This document shows positions 1 through 6,867 of a stretch of 8,401 bases of DNA, in pieces. Position 1 is the stretch's first letter. Every line of letters begins with the position of its first letter. Under the pieces are notes generated by a model. It had not been told where the DNA came from and did no database searches. It saw nothing but the letters and a program-made list of their open reading frames with translations. Source of the DNA: an uncultured Collinsella sp. (GTDB taxonomy: Bacteria > Actinomycetota > Coriobacteriia > Coriobacteriales > Coriobacteriaceae). The DNA is taken from contig CABSMN010000037.1 of assembly GCA_902478765.1 (NCBI GenBank), positions 1-8,401 of the forward strand, written 5' to 3'. Position numbers and translations under genes: made by a program.

Positions 1-26
1 CAGCGTCAGATGTGTATAAGAGACAG
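1..26. other. Illumina Nextera Read 1 adapter remnant (not genomic)
   Basis: Bases 8-26 read AGATGTGTATAAGAGACAG, which is exactly the 19-bp Tn5 mosaic end used in Nextera libraries. Bases 1-7, CAGCGTC, match the end of the Nextera Read 1 tail just before the mosaic end; the Read 2 tail differs there. This is untrimmed library sequence at a contig end. It creates two artefact peptides: MCIRDS on the plus strand and LSLIHI followed by a stop on the minus strand, the latter fused to FtsW. Genomic sequence should be taken to start at base 27. Confidence 0.98.
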
Positions 27-422
27 CACCAGAAACAGTAGCCCTATCATGCCTATGAGGAAGATCCTGAGCACATCCTCCCCAAACCAGCTGTCCGGCA
101 AAACGCGCACGATGGCAATCAGCGCCAGAACACCGACCACGGCAAACGCAGCCTGTCGACCCAGAAAAAACGTCGCTGAGCCATTCTCGTGCAGTGCCTC
201 GACCGAAGACGCCGAGTACACCATCAGCAGACCAAAACACACCAAGATAAACAGGCAGGCCATGAATATCAGACGGGGGCGCATGATACGGGCGGGAACG
301 CCGGCAATATAGCGTTCGCTAAACGTCTGCCCGCCGCGACCGGAACGCGGTGTGCTGCGCCGCGAGGAAGCACGGTCCGAGTCGGGCCTCCTCATACCTT
401 GTCGGGGGCTCTCCTCTCTCAC
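27..422 (-). CDS. ftsW: FtsW, septal peptidoglycan polymerase (SEDS family), N-terminal part only
   Basis: FtsW is a multipass inner-membrane SEDS glycosyltransferase. It polymerises lipid II at the septum together with FtsI. About 130 genomic residues are present, roughly the first third of the usual length. They comprise an Arg/Ser-rich cytoplasmic tail of about 50 residues, a first membrane segment ending in the family-typical LMVYSASS, a second one (FFLGRQAAFAVVGVLALIAI), and the start of a third. The gene is cut by the contig end: the last six codons (LSLIHI) and the TGA at 6-8 are adapter sequence. The longest reading starts at a TTG at 428. I prefer the GTG at 422 because AGGGG, overlapping the murD stop codon, lies 6 nt before it. 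An ATG at 395 is also possible. The gap to murD is 9 nt, so translational coupling is likely. Confidence 0.9.
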
Positions 423-428
423 CGGCAA

Positions 429-433
429 CCCCT
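429..433 (-). promoter_or_regulatory. Ribosome binding site for ftsW, overlapping the murD stop
   Basis: The minus strand reads TAGGGG here: the murD stop TAG runs into AGGGG. Its 6-nt distance to the GTG at 422 is suitable, while the TTG at 428 abuts it directly. This decides the start in favour of GTG and points to coupling of ftsW translation to murD termination. Confidence 0.55.
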
Positions 434-1838
434 ATTCCATTTGCGATTTCGCCGCAGCGGCAAGCTGCGCCACATAGTCCTTAAACACGCGGCCGCGCTC
501 CTCATAGCCCGAGAACTCATCGAACGAAGAGCAGGCAGGAGAAAGTAAGATCACGTCGCCACGGCTCGACAGCGAACGGGCGACGTCCACGGCATCGCGC
601 AGGTCATCCGCCTGGGCAATATCCACATCGCCATCGACATCGGCCTCGTCCATAGCGGCGGTGAAACGCTCGCGCGCATCGCCAAAGCAGACGACCGAGC
701 GTACGTTATCCATAACAACGCGCGCGAAGTCCGTGAGCGGCGTGCCCTTATCGTGGCCGCCGAGCAGCAAGATCACGTCGTCATCGGGAAATGCCGTCAG
801 CGCCTTCTCGACCGCATCGGTGTTGGTCGCCTTGGAATCGTTGACGTAGCGCACACCGTCAATCTCGCCGCACGGCTCCACGCGATGCTCGAGCGGCTGG
901 AACGAGGCCAGACCGCGGCGGACACCATCGACATCGGCACCGACGGCCAGAGCAGCCGTGGCGGCACATAAGGCATTGATGACATTGTGATGGCCCGAGA
1001 TCTTGAGCTCGGACGTGGCGACAAGCTGAGTCTCGACGCCCTTCAGGCGCACGACCATTTTGCCGTCGCGCACAAAGGCGGCGTCTGCACCCTCGGGCTC
1101 GTCAAAAGCGACCTTGCAGATGCGGCGACCCGGCGTATAGATGTACTCATCGAACTCGTGAATGCCGGCGTCTTCGACGTCGACGACCACCAGATCGTCA
1201 TCGACCATATTGTCAAACAGTTTGATCTTGGCAAGCGCATAGTTCTTATGGCTCTTATGCCAGCCCAAGTGGTCGGGAGTGATGTTGAGCAGCACCGCCA
1301 CGCGAGGGTGGAGCTCGGTGGTCGTAGCAATCTGATAGCTCGAGAGCTCAGCCACAAACCACTCGTTGTGGGCTCGGCCGTCAATCTCGTTGATAGGCGG
1401 CTCACCGATGTTGCCGACAGCTACACTGGCCTCACCGGAAGCCTTGAGCAGATAATCGGTCAGCGACGTGGTGGTCGTCTTGCCGTTGGTGCCCGTGATG
1501 GCAATCCAGTTATCGGGCGACAGGCGATAGGCAAACTCGGGCTCACCCATAATCTGGGCGGCATGCTCGCGCCCGGCCTTAAAGAAGCCCGAGAACTCCG
1601 AGATGCCCGGGCACGTCACGCATACGTCATAGGCGCCCTCGACCTGTTCCGTCCCATAGACAAACGACGCACCAGCAGCCTCGAGCGCACGCGTGGCGTC
1701 ATTGGGCTCAGAGGTGCCGCCGCCATACACGGTAACGGCGCTTACGCGCTCTGGATGTGCCAGCGCCCAGCGGGCGACATCGAGACCGGATTTGCCCTGA
1801 CCCAAAACGAGCAGGCTAAAGACATCAGCAAGAGGCAT
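432..1838 (-). CDS. murD: MurD, UDP-N-acetylmuramoyl-L-alanine--D-glutamate ligase
   Basis: This cytoplasmic, ATP-dependent Mur ligase adds D-glutamate to UDP-MurNAc-L-Ala. The product is 468 residues, a normal length with all three domains. The N-terminal UDP-binding fold begins with VLGQGKSGLD (11-20). The central ATPase has the P-loop GTNGKT (116-121), the LNITPDHLGWH segment (184-194) and K204 in NYALAK, at the position of the carbamylated lysine of E. coli MurD. HHNVINAL (283-290) marks the start of the C-terminal domain, which carries NDSKATNT (333-340) and SPACSSFDEF (433-442), the latter diagnostic of MurD rather than MurC, MurE or MurF. The ATG lies 9 nt after the mraY stop. The Shine-Dalgarno match is weak (GGGAT about 12 nt upstream), so expression probably relies on coupling to mraY. 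The stop is TAG. Confidence 0.97.
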   Translation of the reverse strand: MPLADVFSLLVLGQGKSGLDVARWALAHPERVSAVTVYGGGTSEPNDATRALEAAGASFVYGTEQVEGAYDVCVTCPGISEFSGFFKAGREHAAQIMGEPEFAYRLSPDNWIAITGTNGKTTTTSLTDYLLKASGEASVAVGNIGEPPINEIDGRAHNEWFVAELSSYQIATTTELHPRVAVLLNITPDHLGWHKSHKNYALAKIKLFDNMVDDDLVVVDVEDAGIHEFDEYIYTPGRRICKVAFDEPEGADAAFVRDGKMVVRLKGVETQLVATSELKISGHHNVINALCAATAALAVGADVDGVRRGLASFQPLEHRVEPCGEIDGVRYVNDSKATNTDAVEKALTAFPDDDVILLLGGHDKGTPLTDFARVVMDNVRSVVCFGDARERFTAAMDEADVDGDVDIAQADDLRDAVDVARSLSSRGDVILLSPACSSFDEFSGYEERGRVFKDYVAQLAAAAKSQME

Positions 1839-1847
1839 GAAAGACCA

Positions 1848-2867
1848 CTATCCCAACTGGAAGAACAGAGCAAGGCCAACGGCACCAAATGCCGCAGCGA
1901 TAATCCAAAAACGGATGACGACCTTGGTCTCGGCCCAACCCTTCTTTTCGAAATGATGATGGATGGGCGCCATAAGGAAGACGCGCTTGTGCGTAAAGTG
2001 GAAGTAGACAACCTGAATCATGACCGACAGGGTCTCAACGATAAACAGGCCGCCGATGATGAGGGAGACGACCTCGGTGTTGGTCATGATGGACGTGCAG
2101 GCAAACGCGGCGCCCAGAGCAAGCGAGCCGGTATCGCCCATAAAGATGCTCGCCGGATAGCAGTTGAACCACAGAAAGCCCAAGCAGGCACCGGCACACG
2201 CGGTACAGAAGATGGACAGGTTCACGTCTCCGTGCAAAAACGCCATGGCAGCCATGGCGAGCATGGCGATCATGGAGGTGCCGCCAGCAAGACCGTCAAG
2301 GCCATCGGTCAGGTTCACGGCATTAGAAAGACCGGCAATCATCAGCCAGCAAAAGACAATATAGAGCCACGGGAACGAATAGCCGCAGATGGTGGTCGAA
2401 AGCACGCCAAGGTCGATCGTCAACCCACCGGGAAAACGAATCTCGGGGGCGACGCCGCACCAGTTGACGGCAAGTACCGTAAAGGTGACACAGATAATGG
2501 TTAGGCCGATCATCTTGGCATGAGGCGTCAGACCGAGCGAGCGCCCATGCGTAACGGAGGTCAGGTCGTCGATCAGGCCCAGCACGCCGGTCGCCAGCGT
2601 GGCGAGCAGCACGAGTACGAGCTCGGTGGTGAGCTTGCCCATCAGCAGGCAGGTCAGCGAGATCGCGACGAGGATGACAACGCCACCCATGGTGGGCGTT
2701 CCCTGCTTAACCAAATGACGCTTGGGGCCGTCGGCACGAACCTGCTGGCCGATACCCTCGACCTTGAGCAGCTTGATCCACCACGGCATGAGCAGCAGCG
2801 CAATGGCTGCGGCGATACCAAGCCCCAAAAAAGCCTGATACGTTGGATACGAGGGATTGCCGAACAT
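1848..2867 (-). CDS. mraY: MraY, phospho-N-acetylmuramoyl-pentapeptide transferase
   Basis: MraY is the integral membrane enzyme that transfers phospho-MurNAc-pentapeptide from UDP to undecaprenyl phosphate, giving lipid I. The 339 residues are close to the usual length, with about ten hydrophobic segments. Family signatures appear in order: GTPTMGG (56-62), the Asp pair in LIDD (D100, D101), NAVNLTDGLDGLAGG (182-196), FMGDTGS (242-248) and the APIHHHFE histidine loop (300-307). All expected catalytic and Mg-binding residues are visible. The ATG lies only 3 nt after the murF stop (TAG CCC ATG). The nearest purine-rich stretch, GGAAGG inside the end of murF, is about 13 nt away, so translational coupling to murF is likely. 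The segment around residues 198-211 is rich in methionine. Confidence 0.97.
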   Translation of the reverse strand: MFGNPSYPTYQAFLGLGIAAAIALLLMPWWIKLLKVEGIGQQVRADGPKRHLVKQGTPTMGGVVILVAISLTCLLMGKLTTELVLVLLATLATGVLGLIDDLTSVTHGRSLGLTPHAKMIGLTIICVTFTVLAVNWCGVAPEIRFPGGLTIDLGVLSTTICGYSFPWLYIVFCWLMIAGLSNAVNLTDGLDGLAGGTSMIAMLAMAAMAFLHGDVNLSIFCTACAGACLGFLWFNCYPASIFMGDTGSLALGAAFACTSIMTNTEVVSLIIGGLFIVETLSVMIQVVYFHFTHKRVFLMAPIHHHFEKKGWAETKVVIRFWIIAAAFGAVGLALFFQLG

Positions 2868-2870
2868 GGG

Positions 2871-4295
2871 CTAGCACACACCTTCCACAAAGCGGTCGAG
2901 CTCAACAAAGCGGGAACCCTTGACCAGTACAACATCATGTTTTTCAAGCGCGCCGCCCATGCGGTCGAGCACCTGCTGATAATCGGAGAACACCTGGATG
3001 CGGTCCTCGTCCATGCCCATCATGCGTGCGGCATCGGCCATAAGCTGGGCCAGCTCACCACCCACGCACGCCAGCATGTCGAGCTTCTTGGCGGCGGCAT
3101 AAGCGCCCACGAGCTCATGCATGCGAGGAGCCTCATCGCCCATCTCGCCCATCTCGCCCAGGATCGCCATGCGAGACCCCGTGCATGAAAGCGAGCACAG
3201 CAGATCGAGGCCGGCTGCCATCGATTCGGCGCTGGCGTTATAGGAATCGTCGATGATGCGTGCACCGCTCTTGGCGCGCTTGATCTCCTGGCGGTGCCCG
3301 GTGATCGTAAGACCCCTAAAGGCAGCATCGATCTGCTCGGGCGTCACGCCCAGGCGATAGGCAACCGCGGCGGCCTTAACGGCATTAGGAACGGACTGCA
3401 CGCCGGGGATGGCAAGCATGGTATCGATTGTCTCGCCCTGACCAAAATCGAGCGTAAAGACCGGACGGCCCTCGTCATCAACGCGAACGTCGCGGGCGCG
3501 GACCTCATCATCGTCAGAGACACCGGCCAGCATCACGTCGATACCAGCAGGCTGGGCGAACGTATCGCGAATGAACGGCGTAAAATCGTCCTCGCCGCCC
3601 AAAACCAGCAGCGGCAAATAGTCGCCGGCGGCGCACATGCCCTGGACAATCTCGGCCTTAGCGCGGGCGATGTTCTCGCGGCTGCCCAAAATGCCGATAT
3701 GAGAGGTGCCGATCTTGCTCACGATGGCAAGGTTGGGATTGGCGGACTGGGACAGGCGCTCGATCTCGTGGAAATGGTTCATGCCCATCTCGAGCACCAG
3801 GACCTCGGTATCGGCCGGAGCGGAAAGCACCGTGAGCGGCATGCCGATCAGGTTATTGAAATTGCCCTTGGTGGCCCAGACACGATAGCGCTTGGCGAGC
3901 ACAGCGGCGAGAACGTCCTTGGTCGTCGTCTTGCCGATGGAACCGGTAATGCCAACGACCAGGCAGCCAAGCTCCAGGCGATACACGTGCGCCAAACGCA
4001 GCAGAAACTCCTCGGGATCATCGGTCAGCAAGATGGCACAGCCCTTGTCCTGCGCCAGCGAGACCAGCTCGGCCTCGGGCTCACGCGTCATCACGACGGC
4101 GCCGGCACCCGACTGGACGGCACGGGAAGCAAAATCATTGCCGTCGACGTTTTCACCGGGAAAGGCGACGAAAATCGTCCCTTCCTCGACCTGGCGCGAG
4201 TCGATAACGCACCCGCGGCATACCCGATCGACTTCTCCCGTCACGGTTCGGGCCCCTGTTGCGGCCGCGAGGTTGTTGACGGCGATCTCTATCAT
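2871..4295 (-). CDS. murF: MurF, UDP-N-acetylmuramoyl-tripeptide--D-alanyl-D-alanine ligase
   Basis: This cytoplasmic Mur ligase joins D-Ala-D-Ala to the UDP-MurNAc-tripeptide, completing the pentapeptide that MraY uses. The product is 474 residues, a normal length. The N-terminal domain has IDSRQVEEGTIFVAFPGENVDG (split: DSR at 32-34, FVAFPGENVDGNDF at 42-55). The P-loop is TGSIGKTTTK (117-126), followed by FNNLIGMPLT (146-155) and EMGMNHFHEI (169-178), typical of MurF. The C-terminal domain has DDSYNASAESM (349-359) and VLVKGSRFVELDRFV (456-470). One oddity is that the usual HN pair at the central/C-terminal boundary is replaced by Q300-S301. The ATG is well supported by GGGGAG 5 nt upstream. 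murE would normally precede this gene but is absent here. The stop is TAG, 3 nt before mraY. Confidence 0.97.
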   Translation of the reverse strand: MIEIAVNNLAAATGARTVTGEVDRVCRGCVIDSRQVEEGTIFVAFPGENVDGNDFASRAVQSGAGAVVMTREPEAELVSLAQDKGCAILLTDDPEEFLLRLAHVYRLELGCLVVGITGSIGKTTTKDVLAAVLAKRYRVWATKGNFNNLIGMPLTVLSAPADTEVLVLEMGMNHFHEIERLSQSANPNLAIVSKIGTSHIGILGSRENIARAKAEIVQGMCAAGDYLPLLVLGGEDDFTPFIRDTFAQPAGIDVMLAGVSDDDEVRARDVRVDDEGRPVFTLDFGQGETIDTMLAIPGVQSVPNAVKAAAVAYRLGVTPEQIDAAFRGLTITGHRQEIKRAKSGARIIDDSYNASAESMAAGLDLLCSLSCTGSRMAILGEMGEMGDEAPRMHELVGAYAAAKKLDMLACVGGELAQLMADAARMMGMDEDRIQVFSDYQQVLDRMGGALEKHDVVLVKGSRFVELDRFVEGVC

Positions 4296-4300
4296 TGCAG

Positions 4301-4307
4301 CTCCCCT
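4301..4307 (-). promoter_or_regulatory. Ribosome binding site for murF
   Basis: The minus strand reads AGGGGAG, then 5 nt (CTGCA), then the murF ATG. This is the clearest Shine-Dalgarno in the left half. It fits a gene that restarts translation after a long gap rather than by coupling. Confidence 0.75.
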
Positions 4308-4340
4308 GTAAACCTAAATAATGCTATCGGCGTATTGTAT

Positions 4341-4368
4341 CCCAGCGCCGCGCATGCGTGGTGCAGGG
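4341..4368. repeat. Imperfect 28-bp dyad upstream of murF
   Basis: The arms are CCCAGCGCCG and TGGTGCAGGG around a perfect palindromic centre CGCATGCG (4351-4358). Seven of ten outer positions pair. The element directly abuts the TACAAT hexamer on its murF side, where an operator for an internal promoter could lie. It could equally be an RNA hairpin in the ftsI-murF transcript; in the minus-strand RNA three mismatches interrupt the stem. No function is shown. Confidence 0.4.
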
Positions 4369-4423
4369 CATGTGAACACCCCTCATATGGGACAACAAAC
4401 CACGCCCCAAAGATTGTAACCCC

Positions 4424-6289
4424 CTACTTCGTGTGCGGGATACCCAGCACGTCGAGCGCGTTGGCCATAATGGACTGGAACGGCACCGCAGCGGCATCTG
4501 AGCCGCTCGGCGTTCCGTCGAGCGTGATATAGCACAGCACCTTGGGCGATTGTGCCGGTGCAAAGCCCATAAAGGACGACATGTAGTTCTCCTTGAGGTA
4601 GCCGCCGTTCTCGTCGGCACGTTCGGCCGTACCGGTCTTACCCGCCACGTCATAGCCGTCAACCGCGCCGCCAACGCCCGTTCCCTCCGACACGACCGTC
4701 TGCATGCACGATGTCACCTGGGATGCGGCGTCCTCCGAAATCGCGCGCTCGCCTTCGCCCCAGTCCTTCTCGTCGCCTTTGCTGGACTTATAGAAGTGCG
4801 GGGTCATCATCACGCCGCCGTTCGCGATGCCGCCCACGGCACGTGCGATCTCAATCGGCGAGACAGACAGCGCCTGTCCAAAGCTCATCGAGCCCAGCGT
4901 GGCGCCGTCATACTGGTCACGCTCCTTGACGATGCCCAGACTCTCGCCCGGAAAATCGACACCCGAGCTGTGACCGATGCCCCACTTGTCCACATAGGCG
5001 GCAAAGTCGTCGGCACCGATCTTGCGCCCCACCAGGACAAATCCCACGTTGGACGAACGGCGCATCATCTCGCGCACATCCATGGTCATGGCGTAGTCGC
5101 GCTTGTCGGCATCGGTGACGGTATTGTCGCCCACCTTGATGCTCGCCGGCACCTCAAACGACGTACTCGACCGCACGACGCCCAAGTCGAAGCCGGCGCC
5201 CGCCACGAGCGTCTTAAAGACCGAGCCGGGCTCGTAGGCGTCGGTGACCAGGCGCAGGTTCATATCCTCGGTCTTGGCGTTTTCCAAATTGGTCTGGTCG
5301 TAGGTCGGATACGAGCAGGCTGCCAAGATCTCGCCTGTCGTAGGATCGGTGACCAGCGCCGAGCCGTTCTTGGCCTTTGTCTTCTCGACAGCCTCTGCCA
5401 GGGCATCCTCGGCCGCACGCTGGATATTGACGTCGAGCGTCGTCACGATATCAACGCCGTCGACCGCAGCCACCTTTTTATAGGCACCGCCCGCGATATA
5501 GCTGCCGTCCCTCGCGCGCTCGCGTACGAGAGAACCGTTCGTGCCGGTCAGAAGCTTGTTGTATTGCTTTTCGAGACCCGTCAAGCCGTCGTTGTCTACA
5601 TTCACTACACCCAGCACCTGCGATGCCAGATTGCCGTATGGATATACGCGCTTCATGGCCTGCTCAAAGAGCACGCCTGGCAGGTTCTTCTTCTCCAGCG
5701 CCGCAGCATCGTCCTCGTCCACCTGGCGTTTGATATACACCCAGGTGCCATCGGACATAACGAGATCACGACAGGTTTTCTTATCGATGCCCGTAGCTTT
5801 GACCAGTGCCGAGACCGTCTTGTCAACGTCCTCGATAAGCTGAGGATTCACGGCGATGTTGCGGCATTCGACCGACGACGTCAGCACGTTGCCGTTACGG
5901 TCGTAGATGGTACCGCGCTTGGCATACAGCGCCTGCGCAAGCAAGCGACGTGCATCGGCACGGTCGCGTAACTTATCGGCTTCCACGATTTGATAGTCGG
6001 CAAGGCGAAGGACGCCCAAGCCCAAGCCAAACCCGATGAAGCCCATGACGGCTTTGCGACGGGGCAGCGGCGTGCCCGTGAGCCATTCGGTCGACGAGCT
6101 CTTGTGCGGTCTGGTGTTATGCATTTGAGGACCACTCGAGCTACGGAGACGCGACGCGGGGTCGTTGCCATAGGACGGCCTCGCGTTGTAAGATGGCCGA
6201 CCCGTTCCTTGATAACCAGAACGTCCCCGCGACGAGGGACGTCCAGAACCGCGACCCCCGTCGGAACCGCGGCGATAGTCATTTGTCAT
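4424..6289 (-). CDS. ftsI: FtsI-type class B penicillin-binding protein, septal transpeptidase
   Basis: This bitopic membrane enzyme crosslinks septal peptidoglycan in partnership with FtsW and is a beta-lactam target. It has 621 residues. Residues 1-78 form a basic Arg/Gly/Ser-rich cytoplasmic tail with repeated RPSY/RPSS units. One membrane segment follows (about 81-100). The dimerisation domain begins with RGTIYDRNGNVL (125-136). The transpeptidase domain has all three active-site motifs: S356-VFK (S356, K359), S412-S-N414 and K551-T-G553. There is no PASTA domain after it. The ATG at 6289 is 17 nt after the ftsL stop, with only a weak GACGG-like Shine-Dalgarno, so coupling is likely. Position after ftsL and before the mur genes supports FtsI rather than an elongation-specific PBP2. 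The stop is TAG. Confidence 0.95.
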   Translation of the reverse strand: MTNDYRRGSDGGRGSGRPSSRGRSGYQGTGRPSYNARPSYGNDPASRLRSSSGPQMHNTRPHKSSSTEWLTGTPLPRRKAVMGFIGFGLGLGVLRLADYQIVEADKLRDRADARRLLAQALYAKRGTIYDRNGNVLTSSVECRNIAVNPQLIEDVDKTVSALVKATGIDKKTCRDLVMSDGTWVYIKRQVDEDDAAALEKKNLPGVLFEQAMKRVYPYGNLASQVLGVVNVDNDGLTGLEKQYNKLLTGTNGSLVRERARDGSYIAGGAYKKVAAVDGVDIVTTLDVNIQRAAEDALAEAVEKTKAKNGSALVTDPTTGEILAACSYPTYDQTNLENAKTEDMNLRLVTDAYEPGSVFKTLVAGAGFDLGVVRSSTSFEVPASIKVGDNTVTDADKRDYAMTMDVREMMRRSSNVGFVLVGRKIGADDFAAYVDKWGIGHSSGVDFPGESLGIVKERDQYDGATLGSMSFGQALSVSPIEIARAVGGIANGGVMMTPHFYKSSKGDEKDWGEGERAISEDAASQVTSCMQTVVSEGTGVGGAVDGYDVAGKTGTAERADENGGYLKENYMSSFMGFAPAQSPKVLCYITLDGTPSGSDAAAVPFQSIMANALDVLGIPHTK

Positions 6290-6306
6290 ACTCAGCTACC
6301 GTCTTG

Positions 6307-6777
6307 TTACTGAGCGGTCGCGGTCGCGTTGGCGCCCGCGGCTGCATCCTGCGAAAAGTCAAGTGTAACGCTCTCGCTGGGCTCCACCATGCCATAAGCG
6401 CCCGCAAGGTCGCGAATACGCGTGTCGGCGCCATAGACCGAATGCATGACCTCCAGGTCGGAGCTCTCATCGGTCGCCTTTTCGAGCGTGTTGGTAAGCT
6501 CGGCGTTGCTGTTGAGCACCTGGGCCGTAACGCCGGCGAGCGCCACGCGGGCGACGCCGATCGTCATGAAGATGGCCGCAATGATGCAAAACGTTTTAAG
6601 AACGCTCATGAAAACCGGGCTTACCGCCTGGTTTGCCTGACGGCCCGCGCCCGTGTAGACATCAAAGCGCGGCGTGCGCTGCTCACGGGGAGCAACGGGG
6701 GCCTGCGGCGTCTCACGATAGGCGGGCATGGCGTTCATATCATAGGCGAGTGCTGCGCTTGAAGTGTTGTAGCCCAT
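6307..6777 (-). CDS. ftsL: FtsL-type bitopic cell division protein (divergent)
   Basis: This 156-residue protein has FtsL/DivIC topology. A cytoplasmic tail of about 55 residues is followed by one membrane segment (about 56-80, FMSVLKTFCIIAAIFMTIGV), then a short extracytoplasmic helical region rich in Leu, Glu and Asn (about 82-112) that could form a coiled coil. RIRDLAGAYGMVEPSE (120-135) resembles the FtsL-typical end in which an Arg-Ile/Leu-Ala-LGM segment follows the coil. The tail (145-156) is Ala/Thr/Asn-rich low complexity. FtsL normally bridges FtsQ/DivIB and activates FtsWI. FtsL proteins diverge strongly, so the call rests mainly on topology and on position between rsmH and ftsI. 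The ATG has GGGAGG 9 nt upstream. The stop is TAA. Confidence 0.8.
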   Translation of the reverse strand: MGYNTSSAALAYDMNAMPAYRETPQAPVAPREQRTPRFDVYTGAGRQANQAVSPVFMSVLKTFCIIAAIFMTIGVARVALAGVTAQVLNSNAELTNTLEKATDESSDLEVMHSVYGADTRIRDLAGAYGMVEPSESVTLDFSQDAAAGANATATAQ

Positions 6778-6867
6778 GATATGCCGCCTCCCATCCCGAG
6801 TACGTTGGTAGTGTGTTTAAGCTTCGTTTATGGTGCGAGCGGGAGGTCCAATATCGCGCGGTCGTGC
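6778..6867 (-). other. 90-nt gap between rsmH and ftsL
   Basis: The gap holds the ftsL ribosome binding site. It is more AT-rich in the middle (around 6815-6832) than its surroundings. A TTGGAC-like hexamer is present, but no -10 lies at a suitable distance. I see no convincing promoter, terminator or small gene. Confidence 0.5.
6787..6792 (-). promoter_or_regulatory. Ribosome binding site for ftsL
   Basis: The minus strand reads GGGAGG followed by a 9-nt spacer and the ATG at 6777. It fixes the start of this poorly conserved gene and shows independent initiation after the 90-nt gap. Confidence 0.7.

Larger units (their letters stand above)
4296..4423 (-). other. 128-nt gap between ftsI and murF, where murE usually lies
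   Basis: This is the longest non-coding stretch in the cluster. Read on the minus strand it has a TACAAT hexamer at 4334-4339 and a second one at 4413-4418 just after the ftsI stop. Neither has a recognisable -35 at 16-18 nt. An imperfect dyad (4341-4368) lies next to the first hexamer. There is no GC stem followed by a T-run, so no intrinsic terminator is apparent. A 20-codon open frame starting at an ATG near 4386 has no ribosome binding site and I do not call it. No trace of murE coding sequence is visible. Confidence 0.6.

Noticed and set aside
10..312. 100-codon plus-strand open frame starting MCIRDS
   Set aside because: Its start codon and first residues are adapter sequence and the rest is antisense to ftsW.
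987..2504. 505-codon plus-strand open frame opposite murD and mraY
   Set aside because: It spans two well-supported minus-strand genes and their junction, shows no recognisable domain and has composition typical of an antisense frame in GC-rich coding DNA.
3141..3158. Tandem 9-bp repeat (CATCTCGCC twice) in murF
   Set aside because: It encodes GEMGEMG in a conserved MurF region, where such a small in-frame repeat is ordinary.
4324..4386. Small minus-strand open frame of about 20 codons in the ftsI-murF gap
   Set aside because: It has no ribosome binding site, and its Arg-rich peptide has no recognisable feature.
3294..4532. 412-codon plus-strand open frame opposite murF and the ftsI end
   Set aside because: It is antisense to motif-complete MurF, crosses the gap and the end of ftsI, and has no family resemblance.
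4550..5971. 473-codon plus-strand open frame opposite ftsI
   Set aside because: It lies wholly antisense to ftsI, which carries all three transpeptidase motifs. The Arg/His-rich translation is a codon-bias shadow.
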